Shown here in pieces: positions 18,551 to 28,731 of a stretch of DNA of 64,000 nucleotides. The notes under the pieces are model-generated. The model did no database searches and was not told the DNA's origin. It saw nothing but the letters and a program-made list of their open reading frames with translations. The stretch's first letter is position 1; each line of letters begins with the position of its first letter. The position numbers were made by a program, and so were the translations under genes. Source of the stretch: Actinomycetales bacterium SN12 (GTDB taxonomy: Bacteria; Actinomycetota; Actinomycetes; Actinomycetales; Microbacteriaceae); contig PJCV01000001.1 of assembly GCA_002837415.1 (NCBI GenBank), positions 248,001 through 312,000 of the forward strand, in the 5' to 3' direction.

Positions 18551-19582
18551 TTATAGGTCATCGAACAATGCCACGCCTTCGGGGTGCGCGATGCCGAGGT
18601 GCCGGTAGGCCTCGGGCATGGCGATCCGTCCGCGCGGGGTGCGCCCGAGGAAGCCGATGCGCACCAGGTAGGGCTCGACGACGCTCTCGACGGTCTCGGC
18701 CTCCTCGCCGACGGCCACGGCCAGGGTGCTGAGTCCCACCGGCCCGCCGCGGAACCGACGCACAAGCGCCTCGAGCACCGCGCGGTCGAGCCGGTCGAGG
18801 CCGATGGGATCCACATCGTAGAGCTCGAGCGCCGCCTGCACGTCGGCGATCGACGCCGACGCCCCACCGCCGTGAACCAGCGCGTAGTCACGCACGCGGC
18901 GCAGCAGGCGGTTCGCGACGCGGGGCGTGCCGCGAGAGCGGCGCGCGATCTCGCTGAGCGAGTCGTCGGGCAGCCGCACACCGAGCACACCCGCCGAGCG
19001 CGCGATCACGCGCTCGAGATCGTCGTCGTCGTAGAACTCGAGATGGCCGGTGAATCCGAAGCGGTCGCGCAGCGGATTGGGCAGCAGGCCGGAGCGGGTC
19101 GTCGCGCCGACGAGCGTGAACGGAGCGAGTTCGAGCGGGATGCTCGTGGCGCCGGCGCCCTTGCCGACCATGATGTCGATGCGGAAGTCCTCCATCGCGA
19201 GGTACAGCATCTCCTCGGCGGAGCGCGCCATCCGGTGGATCTCGTCGATGAACAGCACTTCCCCCGGCGTGAGGCTCGACAGCAGGGCTGCGAGGTCGCC
19301 CGCGTGCTGGATGGCGGGACCGCTGGACAGGCGCAGGGGCCGGCCGCTCTCGTGGGCGACGATCATCGCGAGCGTGGTCTTGCCGAGCCCTGGGGGACCT
19401 GCGAGCAGGATGTGGTCGGCCGGGCGCTCCTGGATGCGCGCGGCTTCGAGCAGCAGCTGCAGCTGACCGCGCACCTTGGGCTGCCCGACGAACTCGTCGA
19501 GACTGCTCGGCCGGAGCGCGCCCTCGATCGCAAGCTCCGTCTCGTCGAGCGCCTCCCCTGCCTCACGCGCGTCGTCAGCCAC
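18551..19582 (-). CDS. ruvB: Holliday junction branch migration helicase RuvB
   Basis: 343 residues. AAA+ motor with Walker [12 protein letters not shown], Walker B FIDEIHRM, sensor GATTRSG, and the C-terminal winged helix ending in [22 protein letters not shown] chose the GTG at 19582 ([12 protein letters not shown]); it overlaps the ruvA stop by eight bases. Upstream in-frame ATGs would run through ruvA in another frame and are not supported. Confidence 0.97.
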   Translation of the reverse strand: MADDAREAGEALDETELAIEGALRPSSLDEFVGQPKVRGQLQLLLEAARIQERPADHILLAGPPGLGKTTLAMIVAHESGRPLRLSSGPAIQHAGDLAALLSSLTPGEVLFIDEIHRMARSAEEMLYLAMEDFRIDIMVGKGAGATSIPLELAPFTLVGATTRSGLLPNPLRDRFGFTGHLEFYDDDDLERVIARSAGVLGVRLPDDSLSEIARRSRGTPRVANRLLRRVRDYALVHGGGASASIADVQAALELYDVDPIGLDRLDRAVLEALVRRFRGGPVGLSTLAVAVGEEAETVESVVEPYLVRIGFLGRTPRGRIAMPEAYRHLGIAHPEGVALFDDL

Positions 19583-20183
19583 GCTTGGCCCCCGGTCCCA
19601 TGGCGGCGAGCGTGCGGCGCAGCAGCGCCGGAACCGACTCGCGCTCGGCGTCGGTGGCATCCTCCGCCGACTGCGCCGCAGCTTCCGCGGCGACCTTCTC
19701 CGACCAGCCCAGTCCGACCAGCGCCGCGGCGACCTGCTCGACGGTGGCGGTGGCGGGAGCCCCGGCGGGGGCGAATGCCACACGAGGCTGCACCTTGCCC
19801 GCCAGCTGCACGACGATGAGCTTCGCCGTCTTCGGGCCGATTCCCGACACGCGGCGGAACGGTGCGTCGTCCTCTGCGGTGACAGCCTCGGCGATCTGAT
19901 CGACGGTGAGGTGCGACAGCACGCCGAGTGCGGACTTCGGCCCGACGCCGGTGACACTGAGCAGCTGACCGAAGATCTCGAGCTCGTCGCTGTCGCTGAA
20001 GCCGAACAGGGTGAGCGCGTCCTCGCGCACGATCAGGTTGGTGTGCAGCTGAAGCTGGTCGCCGACCACGGCGGTATGCGCCACATCGCCGGGGACGAAG
20101 ACCGAGAACCCGACTCCGCCGGTCTCGATGACGACGTGGGTCGAGCCGGCGTGCAGCACCGTGCCGCGCAGAGACGAGATCAT
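19575..20183 (-). CDS. ruvA: Holliday junction DNA-binding protein RuvA
   Basis: 202 residues. The N-terminal OB fold begins [13 protein letters not shown]. Two helix-hairpin-helix motifs follow ([12 protein letters not shown] and [16 protein letters not shown]), then the C-terminal RuvB-binding domain ([19 protein letters not shown]). Nine bases separate it from the ruvC stop, and it overlaps ruvB, giving the ruvC-ruvA-ruvB operon. Confidence 0.97.
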   Translation of the reverse strand: MISSLRGTVLHAGSTHVVIETGGVGFSVFVPGDVAHTAVVGDQLQLHTNLIVREDALTLFGFSDSDELEIFGQLLSVTGVGPKSALGVLSHLTVDQIAEAVTAEDDAPFRRVSGIGPKTAKLIVVQLAGKVQPRVAFAPAGAPATATVEQVAAALVGLGWSEKVAAEAAAQSAEDATDAERESVPALLRRTLAAMGPGAKRG

Positions 20184-20192
20184 GCCGCCAGC

Positions 20193-20807
20193 CTATCGAG
20201 CAGGTCGTACATCCGTTCGACCGACACGGGCGCGCGCAGGCAGCGACCGGCTCCGGCTGCCGCGCTCGGCGTCTGCCCAGGCCTGCTGCGCCGGGGTGAG
20301 GCTCGTGCCGGCAGCCGTTGCGGCGGAGCCGCCGCGCCACGCGTGACAGAGGGCGATCGCGAGGGCGTCGGCGGCATCGGCGGGCTGGGGTGGGGCATCC
20401 AGTCGCAGGATCCGCGCGATCATCGACTGCACCTGGCGCTTGTCGGCGGAACCGTATCCCGTGACGGCGGCCTTCACCTCGCTGGGCGTGTGGGTTGCGG
20501 CGGGAAGCCCCGCTTCCGCGGCGATGAGGAGGGCGACACCGGATGCCTGGGCCGTGGCCATCACGGTCTGGACGTTGTGCTGGGCGAAGACCCGCTCCAC
20601 CGCGACCGCGCCCGGCTGGTGCTCGTGAATCACCGCGCGGATGCCCGCGGCCACCGCCGCGAGCCGCGTCGACAGGTCGGCATCTACGGGAGTCCGCACG
20701 ACCCCGACATGCACGAGGGATGCCCGACGCGACCGGTCGACGTCGACGACCCCGATGCCGCAGCGGGTGAGGCCGGGATCGATGCCGAGGACGCGCAGGG
20801 AGCTCAC
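20193..20807 (-). CDS. ruvC: Crossover junction endodeoxyribonuclease RuvC
   Basis: 204 residues; resolves Holliday junctions. The RNase H-fold active site acidic residues are in [11 protein letters not shown] (D9 region), AVERVF (E), and the [13 protein letters not shown] helix (Asp pair). The C-terminal 35 residues are basic and disordered, longer than in E. coli. GTG start at 20807 lies six bases after TAGCCT, which suggests a leaderless mRNA. Confidence 0.96.
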   Translation of the reverse strand: MSSLRVLGIDPGLTRCGIGVVDVDRSRRASLVHVGVVRTPVDADLSTRLAAVAAGIRAVIHEHQPGAVAVERVFAQHNVQTVMATAQASGVALLIAAEAGLPAATHTPSEVKAAVTGYGSADKRQVQSMIARILRLDAPPQPADAADALAIALCHAWRGGSAATAAGTSLTPAQQAWADAERGSRSRSLPARARVGRTDVRPAR

Positions 20808-20813
20808 TCCCCC

Positions 20814-20819
20814 AGGCTA
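20814..20819 (-). promoter_or_regulatory. -10 element (TAGCCT) for leaderless ruvC
   Basis: TAGCCT on minus, spacer GGGGGA, then GTG. It lies just downstream of the yebC terminator. Confidence 0.5.
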
Positions 20820-20829
20820 TGAGCACGCA

Positions 20830-20864
20830 GGAGGCCCCGGGCGCAGGCGCGCCCGGGGGCCTCC
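20830..20864. terminator. Terminator hairpin after yebC
   Basis: Left arm ggaggccccgggcgc (20830-20844) pairs with gcgcccgggggcctcc (20849-20864) with one bulged G. It lies between yebC with its repeat block and the ruvC promoter. Confidence 0.7.
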
Positions 20865-20880
20865 CGTGTCGTGGCCGTTC

Positions 20881-21004
20881 AGCTTCCCGGCGTGGGTTCC
20901 TGAGCCCGCCGAAGGGGGTTCCTCAGCTTCCCGGCGTGGGTTGCTGAGCCCGCCGAAGGGGGTTCCTCAGCTTCCCGGCGTGGGTTGCTGAGCCTGTCGA
21001 AGGG
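20881..21004 (+). repeat. 44-bp tandem repeat, nearly three copies
   Basis: Units start at 20881, 20925 and 20969. Each begins agcttcccggcgtgggtt and continues to a tgagcc...cgaaggg block, which is the reverse complement of the dispersed CCCTTCGACAGGCTCA motif. Units 1 and 2 differ at one base. The third copy ends in the perfect motif at 20989-21004, immediately before the yebC stop codon. Confidence 0.85.
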
Positions 21005-21769
21005 CTACTCCTCGTCGTCGCTCTCGAGCTCGGCCTGCACCTCGGGAGTCAGGTCGAAGTTGGCGAAGACGTTCTGCACGTCGTCGCTGTCTTCGAGCGC
21101 GTCGATGAGGCGGAAGACCTTGCGTGCCGTGTCGGCGTCGATCTCGACCTTGAGGTTCGGCACGAACTCGATGTCGGCCGAGTCGTAGTCGATGCCGGCG
21201 TCCTGCAGGCCGGTGCGCACGGCCACCAGATCGGTCGCCTCGGCGATCACCTGAAAGCCCTCGGCGTGCGGCTCGATCTCCTCGGCGCCGGCCTCGAGGG
21301 CCGCCATCATCACGTCGTCCTCGGTGGTTCCCTCGGAGCCGACGACGATCACGCCCTTGCGGGTGAAGTTGTAGGCGACGGATCCGGGGTCGGCCAGAGT
21401 GCCGCCGTTGCGGGTGAGGGCGGTGCGCACCTCAGCCGCAGCACGGTTCTTGTTGTCGGTCAGACACTCGATCATGAGGGCGACGCCGTTGGGTCCGTAT
21501 CCCTCGTACATGATCGAGGTGTACTCGACGGCCTCGCCGCCGATGCCCGCACCGCGCTTCACCGCGCGGTCGATGTTGTCCTTCGGAACCGACATCTTCT
21601 TGGCCTTGAGCACCGCGTCGAACAGCGTCGGGTTGCCGGCCTGGTCGGGTCCGCCGAGCTTCGCGGCGACCTCGATGTTCTTGATGAGCTTCGCCCACGA
21701 CTTGGCACGGCGCGAATCGATGACGGCCTTCTTGTGCTTGGTCGTGGCCCACTTGGAATGCCCGGACAT
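21005..21769 (-). CDS. YebC/PmpR family protein
   Basis: 254 residues. Begins [21 protein letters not shown], the YebC signature, and contains [17 protein letters not shown] in the middle. The family has been described as a DNA-binding regulator and, more recently, in translation of proline-rich stretches; the exact role here is not determined. ATG at 21769 follows GGAGACAT. A TAGAAT at 21819-21824 is a likely -10, and a small hairpin (21792-21809) falls in the leader. In many Actinobacteria yebC lies just upstream of ruvC, as here. Confidence 0.94.
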   Translation of the reverse strand: MSGHSKWATTKHKKAVIDSRRAKSWAKLIKNIEVAAKLGGPDQAGNPTLFDAVLKAKKMSVPKDNIDRAVKRGAGIGGEAVEYTSIMYEGYGPNGVALMIECLTDNKNRAAAEVRTALTRNGGTLADPGSVAYNFTRKGVIVVGSEGTTEDDVMMAALEAGAEEIEPHAEGFQVIAEATDLVAVRTGLQDAGIDYDSADIEFVPNLKVEIDADTARKVFRLIDALEDSDDVQNVFANFDLTPEVQAELESDDEE

Positions 21770-21845
21770 ATGTCTCCGCTCGTCGTCTGCGCCTGGAGTC
21801 GCCTCCAGGGCGCCGTCCATTCTATCGAATAGCACGGGATGCGCT

Positions 21846-22435
21846 TCAGCGCCGCTCGCCGACCCTCCGCAGGAACCGCTCGTGGAACCGCGTCTCGCGG
21901 GAGATCTCCGGATGGAAGCTCATCCCCAGCAGGTTCCCCTGCTCGACCGCGACCACCGTTCCATCCTCCAGCGACGCCAGCACCCTGGCATCCGGACCCA
22001 CCGCCTCGACCACCGGTCCCCGGATGAACGCCGCGTGCACCGGTTCATCGCCGAGCGCCGGCACGGCGACCGGCCCCTCGAACGAGTCGACCTGACGGCC
22101 GAAGGCGTTGCGCCGCACGGTGACGTCGAGCCCGCCGAACGTCTGCTGTCCCTCGATCGCGTCAGCGAGGCGATCGGCGAGCATGATCAGTCCGGCGCAG
22201 GTGCCGAACACGGGCATCCCGCCGCGGATGGCGGCCCGGATCGGCTCCGCCAGCCCGAACATGCGGGTGAGCTTGTCGATCACGCTCGACTCCCCGCCGG
22301 GGATCACGAGACCATCGACGGCGGCGAACTCCTCCGGCCGGCGCACGCGCACGACCTCTGCGCCGAGGTGCTCGAGCATGGCGGCGTGCTCGCGCACGTC
22401 ACCCTGCAGCGCGAGCACCCCGACGCGCGCCATGG

Positions 22436-22439
<4 letters not shown>
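21846..22439 (-). CDS. pdxT: Pyridoxal 5'-phosphate synthase glutaminase subunit
   Basis: Releases ammonia from glutamine for PdxS. 197 residues, class I amidotransferase. [10 protein letters not shown] forms the oxyanion region, the nucleophile cysteine is in VFGTCAGLI, and the His-Glu pair is in SFHPEIS. GTG at 22439 overlaps the pdxS stop as GTGA; an ATG two codons later (MARVGVLA) is an equally good start. Confidence 0.96.
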
Positions 22440-23338
<899 letters not shown>

Positions 23339-23366
23339 GATCACTCCTCGTTGTGACAATCCGCGC

Positions 23367-23382
23367 TTTGGCCTATGCCAAA
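23367..23382. promoter_or_regulatory. Palindromic operator between pdxS and the MocR regulator
   Basis: TTTGGC-CTAT-GCCAAA is a perfect inverted repeat with a four-base spacer in the shared 65-base intergenic region. Its position fits a PdxR-type binding site that would control both transcripts. The protein-site pairing is inferred. Confidence 0.6.
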
Positions 23383-23393
23383 CGATAGCACCA

Positions 23394-23399
23394 TAGAAT
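23394..23399 (+). promoter_or_regulatory. -10 element (TAGAAT) for the MocR regulator gene
   Basis: TAGAAT ends seven bases before ATG 23407, so the mRNA is probably leaderless. The palindrome lies where the -35 region would be. Confidence 0.55.
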
Positions 23400-23406
23400 C
23401 GGGGTG

Positions 23407-24717
23407 ATGGACGCGACGATCACCGGAACCTCCGCTGCCGAGATAGCGGACAGCGTGCGCGGTCTGCGCGAGCGCGGGTCGCTGCGCCCCGGCGACCCGC
23501 TGCCCCCGGTGCGCGAGCTCGCGACCACCCTCGGCGTGAACCGCAACACCGCCGTGGCCGCGTATCGCCAGCTGGCACAGGCAGGGCTCGTCGTCTCCCG
23601 CGGTCGCGCCGGGACGATCATGGCGGGCGGTGAGCCCGTGGCGCAGGAAGGCGTCGCAGACACCGTGCTGCGCGACGTGGCATCCGGAAACCCCGACCCG
23701 ACCCTGATCCCCGACCCCACGCCCGCGCTGGGGCGGATCGTCGGGCGGCCCGTGCTGTACGGCGAGCCGGTGATCGACGCCGGACTCGAGCAGTGGACTC
23801 GCGAGTGGATGCTCGCCGACCTCCCCCGCGACGACCTGCGCGTGATCGTGACCAGCGGTGCCGTCGACGCGGTCGAGCGGCTGCTCGCGCAGGCGCTCAC
23901 GCGCGACGATGCGGTCGCTCTGGAGGACCCGTGCTTCCTCTCCAGCATCCACACCGTCCGGCTCGGCGGCTATCGCGCCGTCCCCGTCGCCGTCGACGAG
24001 GAGGGCATGACCGTCGACGGCCTGCGCGCGGCCCTCGACGCAGGGGTTCGCGCCGTCATCAGCACGCCTCGCGCCCAGAACCCGACCGGCGTGAGCCTCT
24101 CCCCCGCTCGCGCCGCGGCCCTCCGGGAAGTGCTCGCCGATCATCCCTACGTCCTGATCATCGAGGACGATCACTTCTCACTGCTGTCGTCGCATCCTCA
24201 CGCGTCACTGATCGGCCCCGATCATCGCCGGTACGCACTGATCCGCTCGGTGTCGAAGTTCCTCGGGCCCGACATGTGCCTCGCCCTCGCCGGCACGGAT
24301 CCGACGACCGCGGAGCGGCTGGCGATGCGTCTCAGCCCTGGCACCACGTGGGTGAGCCACCTGCTGCAGCGTCTCGCGCACGCGCAGCTCACCGACCCCG
24401 ACGCCCGAGCGCAGATCTCCCGCGCTGCCGCGCACTACGCCGACCGCAACGCGGCATTCGCCAAGGCGCTGCAAGCCCGCGGCATCCGGACCGTGTCGAC
24501 CGACGGGCTGAGCCTGTGGGTGCAGCTCGACACGACCGCACGCATCGCCGCCGAGCGGCTGATGCGCCGTGGCTGGCTCGCCCGCCCCGGCGATGAGTTC
24601 CTGCTCGACGAGACCGCGGGTCCCTCCCGTCATCTTCGCCTCACCGTGCACGATCTGACGGATGCCGAGAGTGCCCGCCTCATCGATGACCTGGCTGCGG
24701 CTGCAGTGAGAGGATGA
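23407..24717 (+). CDS. pdxR: MocR-family transcriptional regulator, PdxR-like
   Basis: 436 residues from ATG 23407 (a GTG precedes it directly). The N-terminal GntR winged helix spans about 10-75 ([29 protein letters not shown]). A fold-type I aminotransferase-like domain follows, with [10 protein letters not shown] and [10 protein letters not shown]. The PLP lysine candidate is in [12 protein letters not shown]. MocR proteins of the PdxR group sense PLP and activate pdxST; the divergent pdxST and downstream pdxY support that role. Confidence 0.88.
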   Translation: MDATITGTSAAEIADSVRGLRERGSLRPGDPLPPVRELATTLGVNRNTAVAAYRQLAQAGLVVSRGRAGTIMAGGEPVAQEGVADTVLRDVASGNPDPTLIPDPTPALGRIVGRPVLYGEPVIDAGLEQWTREWMLADLPRDDLRVIVTSGAVDAVERLLAQALTRDDAVALEDPCFLSSIHTVRLGGYRAVPVAVDEEGMTVDGLRAALDAGVRAVISTPRAQNPTGVSLSPARAAALREVLADHPYVLIIEDDHFSLLSSHPHASLIGPDHRRYALIRSVSKFLGPDMCLALAGTDPTTAERLAMRLSPGTTWVSHLLQRLAHAQLTDPDARAQISRAAAHYADRNAAFAKALQARGIRTVSTDGLSLWVQLDTTARIAAERLMRRGWLARPGDEFLLDETAGPSRHLRLTVHDLTDAESARLIDDLAAAAVRG

Positions 24718-24721
24718 AAGG

Positions 24722-25573
24722 ATGAAGATCCTCTCGATCCAGTCGGCGGTCGCGCACGGTCACGTCGGAAACTCCGCGGCCGTCTTCCCACTGCAGCGCC
24801 TCGGCGTCGATGTGCTGCCGGTGTACACGGTCAACTTCTCCAACCACACCGGCTACGGCTCCTGGCGCGGACCGATGATCGACCCGTCGGACGTGCGCGA
24901 GGTGATCAGCGGCATCGAGGAGCGCGGCGTCTTCGGCGAGATCGACGCGGTGCTCAGCGGCTACCAGGGCGGCGAGGGCATCGCCGACGTGATCATCGAC
25001 GCCGTCGCTCGGGTGAAGGCCGCCAACCCGGATGCGGTGTACGCCTGCGACCCGGTGATGGGAAACGCGAAGTCGGGATGCTTCGTCGCCCCGGCGATCC
25101 CCGTGCTGCTGCGCGACAGGGTTGTGCCCGTCGCCGACATCATCACGCCGAACCAGTTCGAGCTCGGCTTCCTGACCGACACCGATCCGTCGGATCTCGA
25201 GTCCACGCTCGCCTCGGTCGACGCCGCGATGACCATGGGTCCCTCGACCGTGCTGGTGACCTCTGTCGAGCGCCCCGACCGCGAAGAGGGCACGATCGAG
25301 ATGCTGGCCGCCGATGACAAGGGCGCCTGGCTCGTCGCCACGCCGCACCTGCCGATGAAGGCGAACGGCTCAGGCGACGTGACCGCAGCCCTGTTCACCG
25401 CGCACTACACCTCGACCGGCGACGCGAAGCTCGCCCTCGAGCGCACGGTGTCAAGCGTCTTCGACCTGCTGCAGAACACCCTCGACTCGGGAGACCGCGA
25501 GCTTCGTCTCGTCCAGTCGCAGGAGGCCTACGCGAACCCCCGGATGCAGTTCACCGCGCACCAGGTGCGCTGA
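24722..25573 (+). CDS. pdxY: Pyridoxal kinase
   Basis: 283 residues. Salvage kinase that phosphorylates pyridoxal. Begins MKILSIQSAVAHGHVGNSAA, with GYGSWRG, VLSGYQGG, ACDPVMGN and the anion-hole KANGSGDVTAALF where the aspartate is catalytic. ATG has AAGG at a short distance and lies four bases after the regulator stop, so the two are one transcript. It pairs de novo synthesis with salvage. Confidence 0.94.
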   Translation: MKILSIQSAVAHGHVGNSAAVFPLQRLGVDVLPVYTVNFSNHTGYGSWRGPMIDPSDVREVISGIEERGVFGEIDAVLSGYQGGEGIADVIIDAVARVKAANPDAVYACDPVMGNAKSGCFVAPAIPVLLRDRVVPVADIITPNQFELGFLTDTDPSDLESTLASVDAAMTMGPSTVLVTSVERPDREEGTIEMLAADDKGAWLVATPHLPMKANGSGDVTAALFTAHYTSTGDAKLALERTVSSVFDLLQNTLDSGDRELRLVQSQEAYANPRMQFTAHQVR

Positions 25574-25597
25574 CTGCTGCAGTCGGACTCAGCGGCC

Positions 25598-26131
25598 TCA
25601 GCGCGGCCAGGCGTTCGCGACAGCCTCGCGGATCTCGCCGAGCAGCTGCGGCAGGGCCTTGGTCTTCGCGATGATCGGGAAGAAGTTGGCATCCGTCGCC
25701 CACCGCGGCACGATGTGCTGGTGCAGGTGGGCGGCGACGCCGGCGCCGGCGACCTCGCCCTGGTTCATGCCCAGGTTGAAGCCGTCGCAGCGTGACACCT
25801 CGCGCAGCACCCGCATGCCCGTCTGAGTGAGTGCGCCGATCTCGGCGACCTCCTCCGGTGTCGCCTGGTCGTACGTGCCGATGTGGCGGTACGGGCACAC
25901 CAGCAGGTGACCGGAGTTGTACGGGAACAGGTTGAGCACGACGAAGGCGGTCTCGCCGCGTGCGACGATGAGCCGCTCCTCGTCCGGATGCTTCGGAGCC
26001 TCGCAGAACGGGCACTCGTCACGAAGCGGCTGCGGGCCCGCCTTGATGTACGCCATCCGGTGCGGCGTCCACAGGCGCTGGAACTCGTCGGGCACGCCGG
26101 CCAGACGACTGCCGTCTTCGAGTTCGGTCAA
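25598..26131 (-). CDS. HIT family hydrolase (AP4A phosphorylase-like)
   Basis: 177 residues. The histidine triad is [10 protein letters not shown] near residue 137. An N-terminal CPFCEAPKH carries two zinc-binding cysteines. Actinobacterial members of this group degrade diadenosine polyphosphates. The start is TTG at 26131, overlapping the thrS stop as TTGA. A GGAGG motif seven bases upstream, inside the last thrS codons, supports this uncommon start. thrS-HIT is a conserved actinobacterial pair. Confidence 0.9.
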   Translation of the reverse strand: MTELEDGSRLAGVPDEFQRLWTPHRMAYIKAGPQPLRDECPFCEAPKHPDEERLIVARGETAFVVLNLFPYNSGHLLVCPYRHIGTYDQATPEEVAEIGALTQTGMRVLREVSRCDGFNLGMNQGEVAGAGVAAHLHQHIVPRWATDANFFPIIAKTKALPQLLGEIREAVANAWPR

Positions 26132-28140
26132 GCGAGGTCCTCCGACGTCATGACGCGCGCGTGGTTCGCGATCGCCGAGCGGATGCGCGACCCGGCATCC
26201 GCGACCGGCACACCGTTCTCCTGCGACCCGTCGCGGAAGCGGAACGAGACCGTGCCGGCGGCGCGATCCTGCTCGCCCGCGATGAGGATCACCGGCACCT
26301 TCGCGGTGGTGTGATTGCGGATCTTCTTCTGCATCCGGTCGTCGGAGTGGTCGACGTCGGCACGGACCCCGGCCTCACGCAGCTGGGCGACGACGCCGTC
26401 GAGGTACTCGCCGTACTGGTCGGCGACGGGCACGCCCATCACCTGCACCGGAGCCAGCCACAGCGGGAAGTCACCGGCGTAGTGCTCGAGCAGGATGGCG
26501 AAGAAGCGCTCGACCGAGCCGAGCAGCGCGCGGTGGATCATCACCGGGCGGTGCTTCTGGCCGTCGGGGCCGGTGTACTCGAGCTCGAACCGCTCGGGCT
26601 GGTTGAAGTCGAGCTGGATGGTCGACATCTGCCAGGTGCGTCCGATGGCATCACGCGCCTGCACCGAGATCTTCGGGCCGTAGAACGCGGCTCCGCCCGG
26701 GTCGGCGACCAGCTCGAGACCCGACTCGAGGGCGACCTCGCGCAGGGTGTCGATCGCGGTCGTCCACTGCTCGGGGTCGCCGAGGAACTTGTCGTTGCCC
26801 TCTTCGTTGGTGGACAGCTCGAGGTAGAAGTCGTTGAGGCCGTAGTCGCGCAGCAGGGTGAGCACGAGGTTCAGGTTGGTCGCGAGCTCCTCGCGCACCT
26901 GGTCCTGCGTGACGTAGATGTGCGCATCGTCCTGGGTCAGGCCTCGCACGCGGGTGAGCCCCGACAGGGTGCCGCTCTTCTCGTAGCGGTACACGGTGCC
27001 GAACTCCGCCATCCGCAGCGGAAGCTCACGGTAGCTGCGGCCGCGCGAGCGGAAGATGAGGTTGTGGAACGGGCAGTTCATGGGCTTCAGGTAGTAGTCC
27101 TGGCCCTGCCGAGTGATGTTTCCCTCGTCATCACGCGCCTCATCGAGGTGCATCGGAGGGAACATGCCGTCCGCATAGGTCTGCAGATGGCCGGAGGTCA
27201 TGAACAGGTCCTTCTTGGTGATGTGCGGGCTGTTCACCACCTCGTAGCCGTTGCGCAGCAGATGGCGACGCAGGTTCTCCTCGATCTCGTAGCGGATGAT
27301 GCCGCCCTTGGGGTGGAACACCGCAAGGCCCGAGCCGATCTCGTCGGGGAAGGAGAACAGGTCCATCTCGACACCGAGCTTGCGGTGATCGCGACGCTCG
27401 GCCTCGGCCAGACGCTCCTGATAGGCGCGCAGCTCGTCCTTGGTCGGCCATGCCGTGCCGTAGATGCGCTGCAGCTGCGGGTTCTTCTCGCTGCCGCGCC
27501 AATAGGCGGCCGCGACGCGGGTGAGGTCCCAGCCGTTGCCGACCATGCGGGTGCTCGGCACGTGCGGGCCACGGCAGAGATCCTTCCAGGCGACCTCGCC
27601 GTCCTTGGTGACGTTGTCGTAGATGGTCAGCTCGCCGGCTCCGACTTCGACGGATGCGCCTTCTGCGGCATCCGCGCCGGACCCGGGGCCTCCCGCGAGG
27701 TCGATGAGCTCGAGCTTGAACGGCTCGTTCGCCAGCTCCGCTCGTGCTTCGTCTTCGGTGACCACTCGGCGGGTGAAGCGCTGACCCTCGCGGACGATGC
27801 GCTGCATCTCCTTCGAGATCGCCTTGAGGTCCTCCGGGGTGAAGGGCTCATCGACGCCGAAGTCGTAGTAGAAGCCGTCGGTGATGAACGGACCGATGCC
27901 GAGGTTCGCCTGCGGGCGGATGCGCTGTACGGCCTGGGCCAGCACGTGCGCCGTGGAGTGACGCAGGATGGCGAGCCCGTCGGGGCTGTCGATGGTGATC
28001 GCCTCGACGACGTCGCTGTCGACGACGGTCGCGGCGAGGTCCTTCAGCTCGCCGTTCACGCGCATGGCGATGACGGAACGATCGGTGAACAGGGCGAAGC
28101 CGTCGCGCTTGTCGGCACGAGGCTGGGCGATGTCTGACAC
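26128..28140 (-). CDS. thrS: Threonyl-tRNA synthetase
   Basis: 670 residues. The N-terminal TGS domain is reduced, followed by an editing domain with [11 protein letters not shown] (HxxxH). The class II core has the motif 2 region [23 protein letters not shown], the zinc cysteine in MNCPFHN, and motif 3 [19 protein letters not shown] start at 28140 with GGAGAA seven bases upstream. About 130 bases of leader separate it from a TAGACT promoter, and this leader appears to hold an attenuator. Confidence 0.97.
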   Translation of the reverse strand: MSDIAQPRADKRDGFALFTDRSVIAMRVNGELKDLAATVVDSDVVEAITIDSPDGLAILRHSTAHVLAQAVQRIRPQANLGIGPFITDGFYYDFGVDEPFTPEDLKAISKEMQRIVREGQRFTRRVVTEDEARAELANEPFKLELIDLAGGPGSGADAAEGASVEVGAGELTIYDNVTKDGEVAWKDLCRGPHVPSTRMVGNGWDLTRVAAAYWRGSEKNPQLQRIYGTAWPTKDELRAYQERLAEAERRDHRKLGVEMDLFSFPDEIGSGLAVFHPKGGIIRYEIEENLRRHLLRNGYEVVNSPHITKKDLFMTSGHLQTYADGMFPPMHLDEARDDEGNITRQGQDYYLKPMNCPFHNLIFRSRGRSYRELPLRMAEFGTVYRYEKSGTLSGLTRVRGLTQDDAHIYVTQDQVREELATNLNLVLTLLRDYGLNDFYLELSTNEEGNDKFLGDPEQWTTAIDTLREVALESGLELVADPGGAAFYGPKISVQARDAIGRTWQMSTIQLDFNQPERFELEYTGPDGQKHRPVMIHRALLGSVERFFAILLEHYAGDFPLWLAPVQVMGVPVADQYGEYLDGVVAQLREAGVRADVDHSDDRMQKKIRNHTTAKVPVILIAGEQDRAAGTVSFRFRDGSQENGVPVADAGSRIRSAIANHARVMTSEDLA

Positions 28141-28144
28141 GGGT

Positions 28145-28274
28145 TTCTCCAGATAGACGATGGAAGTGGACCACTCAGCTGCAGGCGCGAACGCGCCCTG
28201 CCCGCTCAGGCGTCCGTAGTTCGCGCGACGACAGCGGTGACAGAGGTCACGAGAGCGGTCGACGCGGATTCCAT
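28145..28274 (-). promoter_or_regulatory. Candidate thrS leader attenuator
   Basis: The mRNA leader contains a threonine-rich peptide ORF. A GC-rich hairpin (28181-28201) lies between it and the thrS ribosome binding site (28145-28150). The octamer at the paired Thr codons (28219-28226) is exactly complementary to an octamer within that hairpin (28185-28192), giving two mutually exclusive folds. There is no U-run, so control could be at translation initiation or through Rho. Confidence 0.55.
28206..28274 (-). CDS. Threonine-rich leader peptide upstream of thrS
   Basis: A 22-residue ORF starting MESASTALV and ending RTTDA. It holds five threonines (positions 6, 10, 13, 19, 20; codons ACC, ACC, ACC, ACT, ACG). 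The ATG lies seven bases after TAGACT (28282-28287), so translation is probably leaderless. Its composition and place before thrS suggest ribosome stalling on scarce Thr-tRNA. Confidence 0.55.
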   Translation of the reverse strand: MESASTALVTSVTAVVARTTDA

Positions 28275-28281
28275 GTTCTGA

Positions 28282-28287
28282 AGTCTA
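28282..28287 (-). promoter_or_regulatory. -10 element (TAGACT) for thrS transcript
   Basis: TAGACT on minus, seven bases before the leader peptide ATG at 28274. No clear -35 hexamer. Confidence 0.5.
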
Positions 28288-28335
28288 CGCCGCCGGCGTC
28301 CTGGCATCCCGCATCCGCTCCCCGGACACAGGAAA

Positions 28336-28372
28336 GCCCCGGTCCGCGAGCTCTCGCTCTGCGTACCGGGGC
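28336..28372. terminator. Terminator hairpin after the 55-residue membrane protein
   Basis: gccccggt (28336-28343) pairs with accggggc (28365-28372). On the minus strand the hairpin is followed by TTTCC. It separates the small membrane gene from the thrS promoter. Confidence 0.65.
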
Positions 28373-28418
28373 CGAGCGCCGATCGTTTACCCGTTGACGA
28401 TCGACGCGGGGTCGGAGG

Positions 28419-28586
28419 TCACACGCTCGTGTTACGACCCGAGACCGCCCTGATGAGCCACGCGATCACCGCGAGCGCAAGAAGGACCAGTCCGACCCAC
28501 AGCAGGAAGTTCAGGGACTGCACCAGTCCACCCGTGATTGCCAGGATGACCGCGATGACCGCGATGATGATGAGAAGGGGATTCAT
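28419..28586 (-). CDS. Small two-helix membrane protein
   Basis: A 55-residue protein starting MNPLLIIIAVIAVILAITGG and ending in RAVSGRNTSV. Two hydrophobic helices (about 3-19 and 27-46) are joined by LVQSLNF. It has a strong AAAGGAG ribosome binding site six bases before the ATG and its own downstream hairpin, so I consider it real. Short proteins of this type are common in Microbacteriaceae and have no known function. Confidence 0.75.
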   Translation of the reverse strand: MNPLLIIIAVIAVILAITGGLVQSLNFLLWVGLVLLALAVIAWLIRAVSGRNTSV

Positions 28587-28719
28587 GACCGCTCCTTTCC
28601 GTTCTGGAGCTCACCTGAGCTCCGATGTGACCACCGTAGGGCGGCGCGACCGCCCGGCCGTAGGGGGTTGACTCTGCGAGTCGAACCGTGCGAACGCTGC
28701 CCTGGTACGCGGCATCTGG

Positions 28720-28725
28720 GATGCT
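28720..28725 (+). promoter_or_regulatory. -10-like element (GATGCT) for the photolyase gene
   Basis: GATGCT ends six bases before the ATG at 28732, with no ribosome binding site in between. Confidence 0.35.
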
Positions 28726-28731
28726 GTGCGC

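Noticed and set aside
28141..28280. T-box riboswitch upstream of thrS
   Set aside because: No T-box sequence or specifier loop is recognisable; the leader peptide model fits better.
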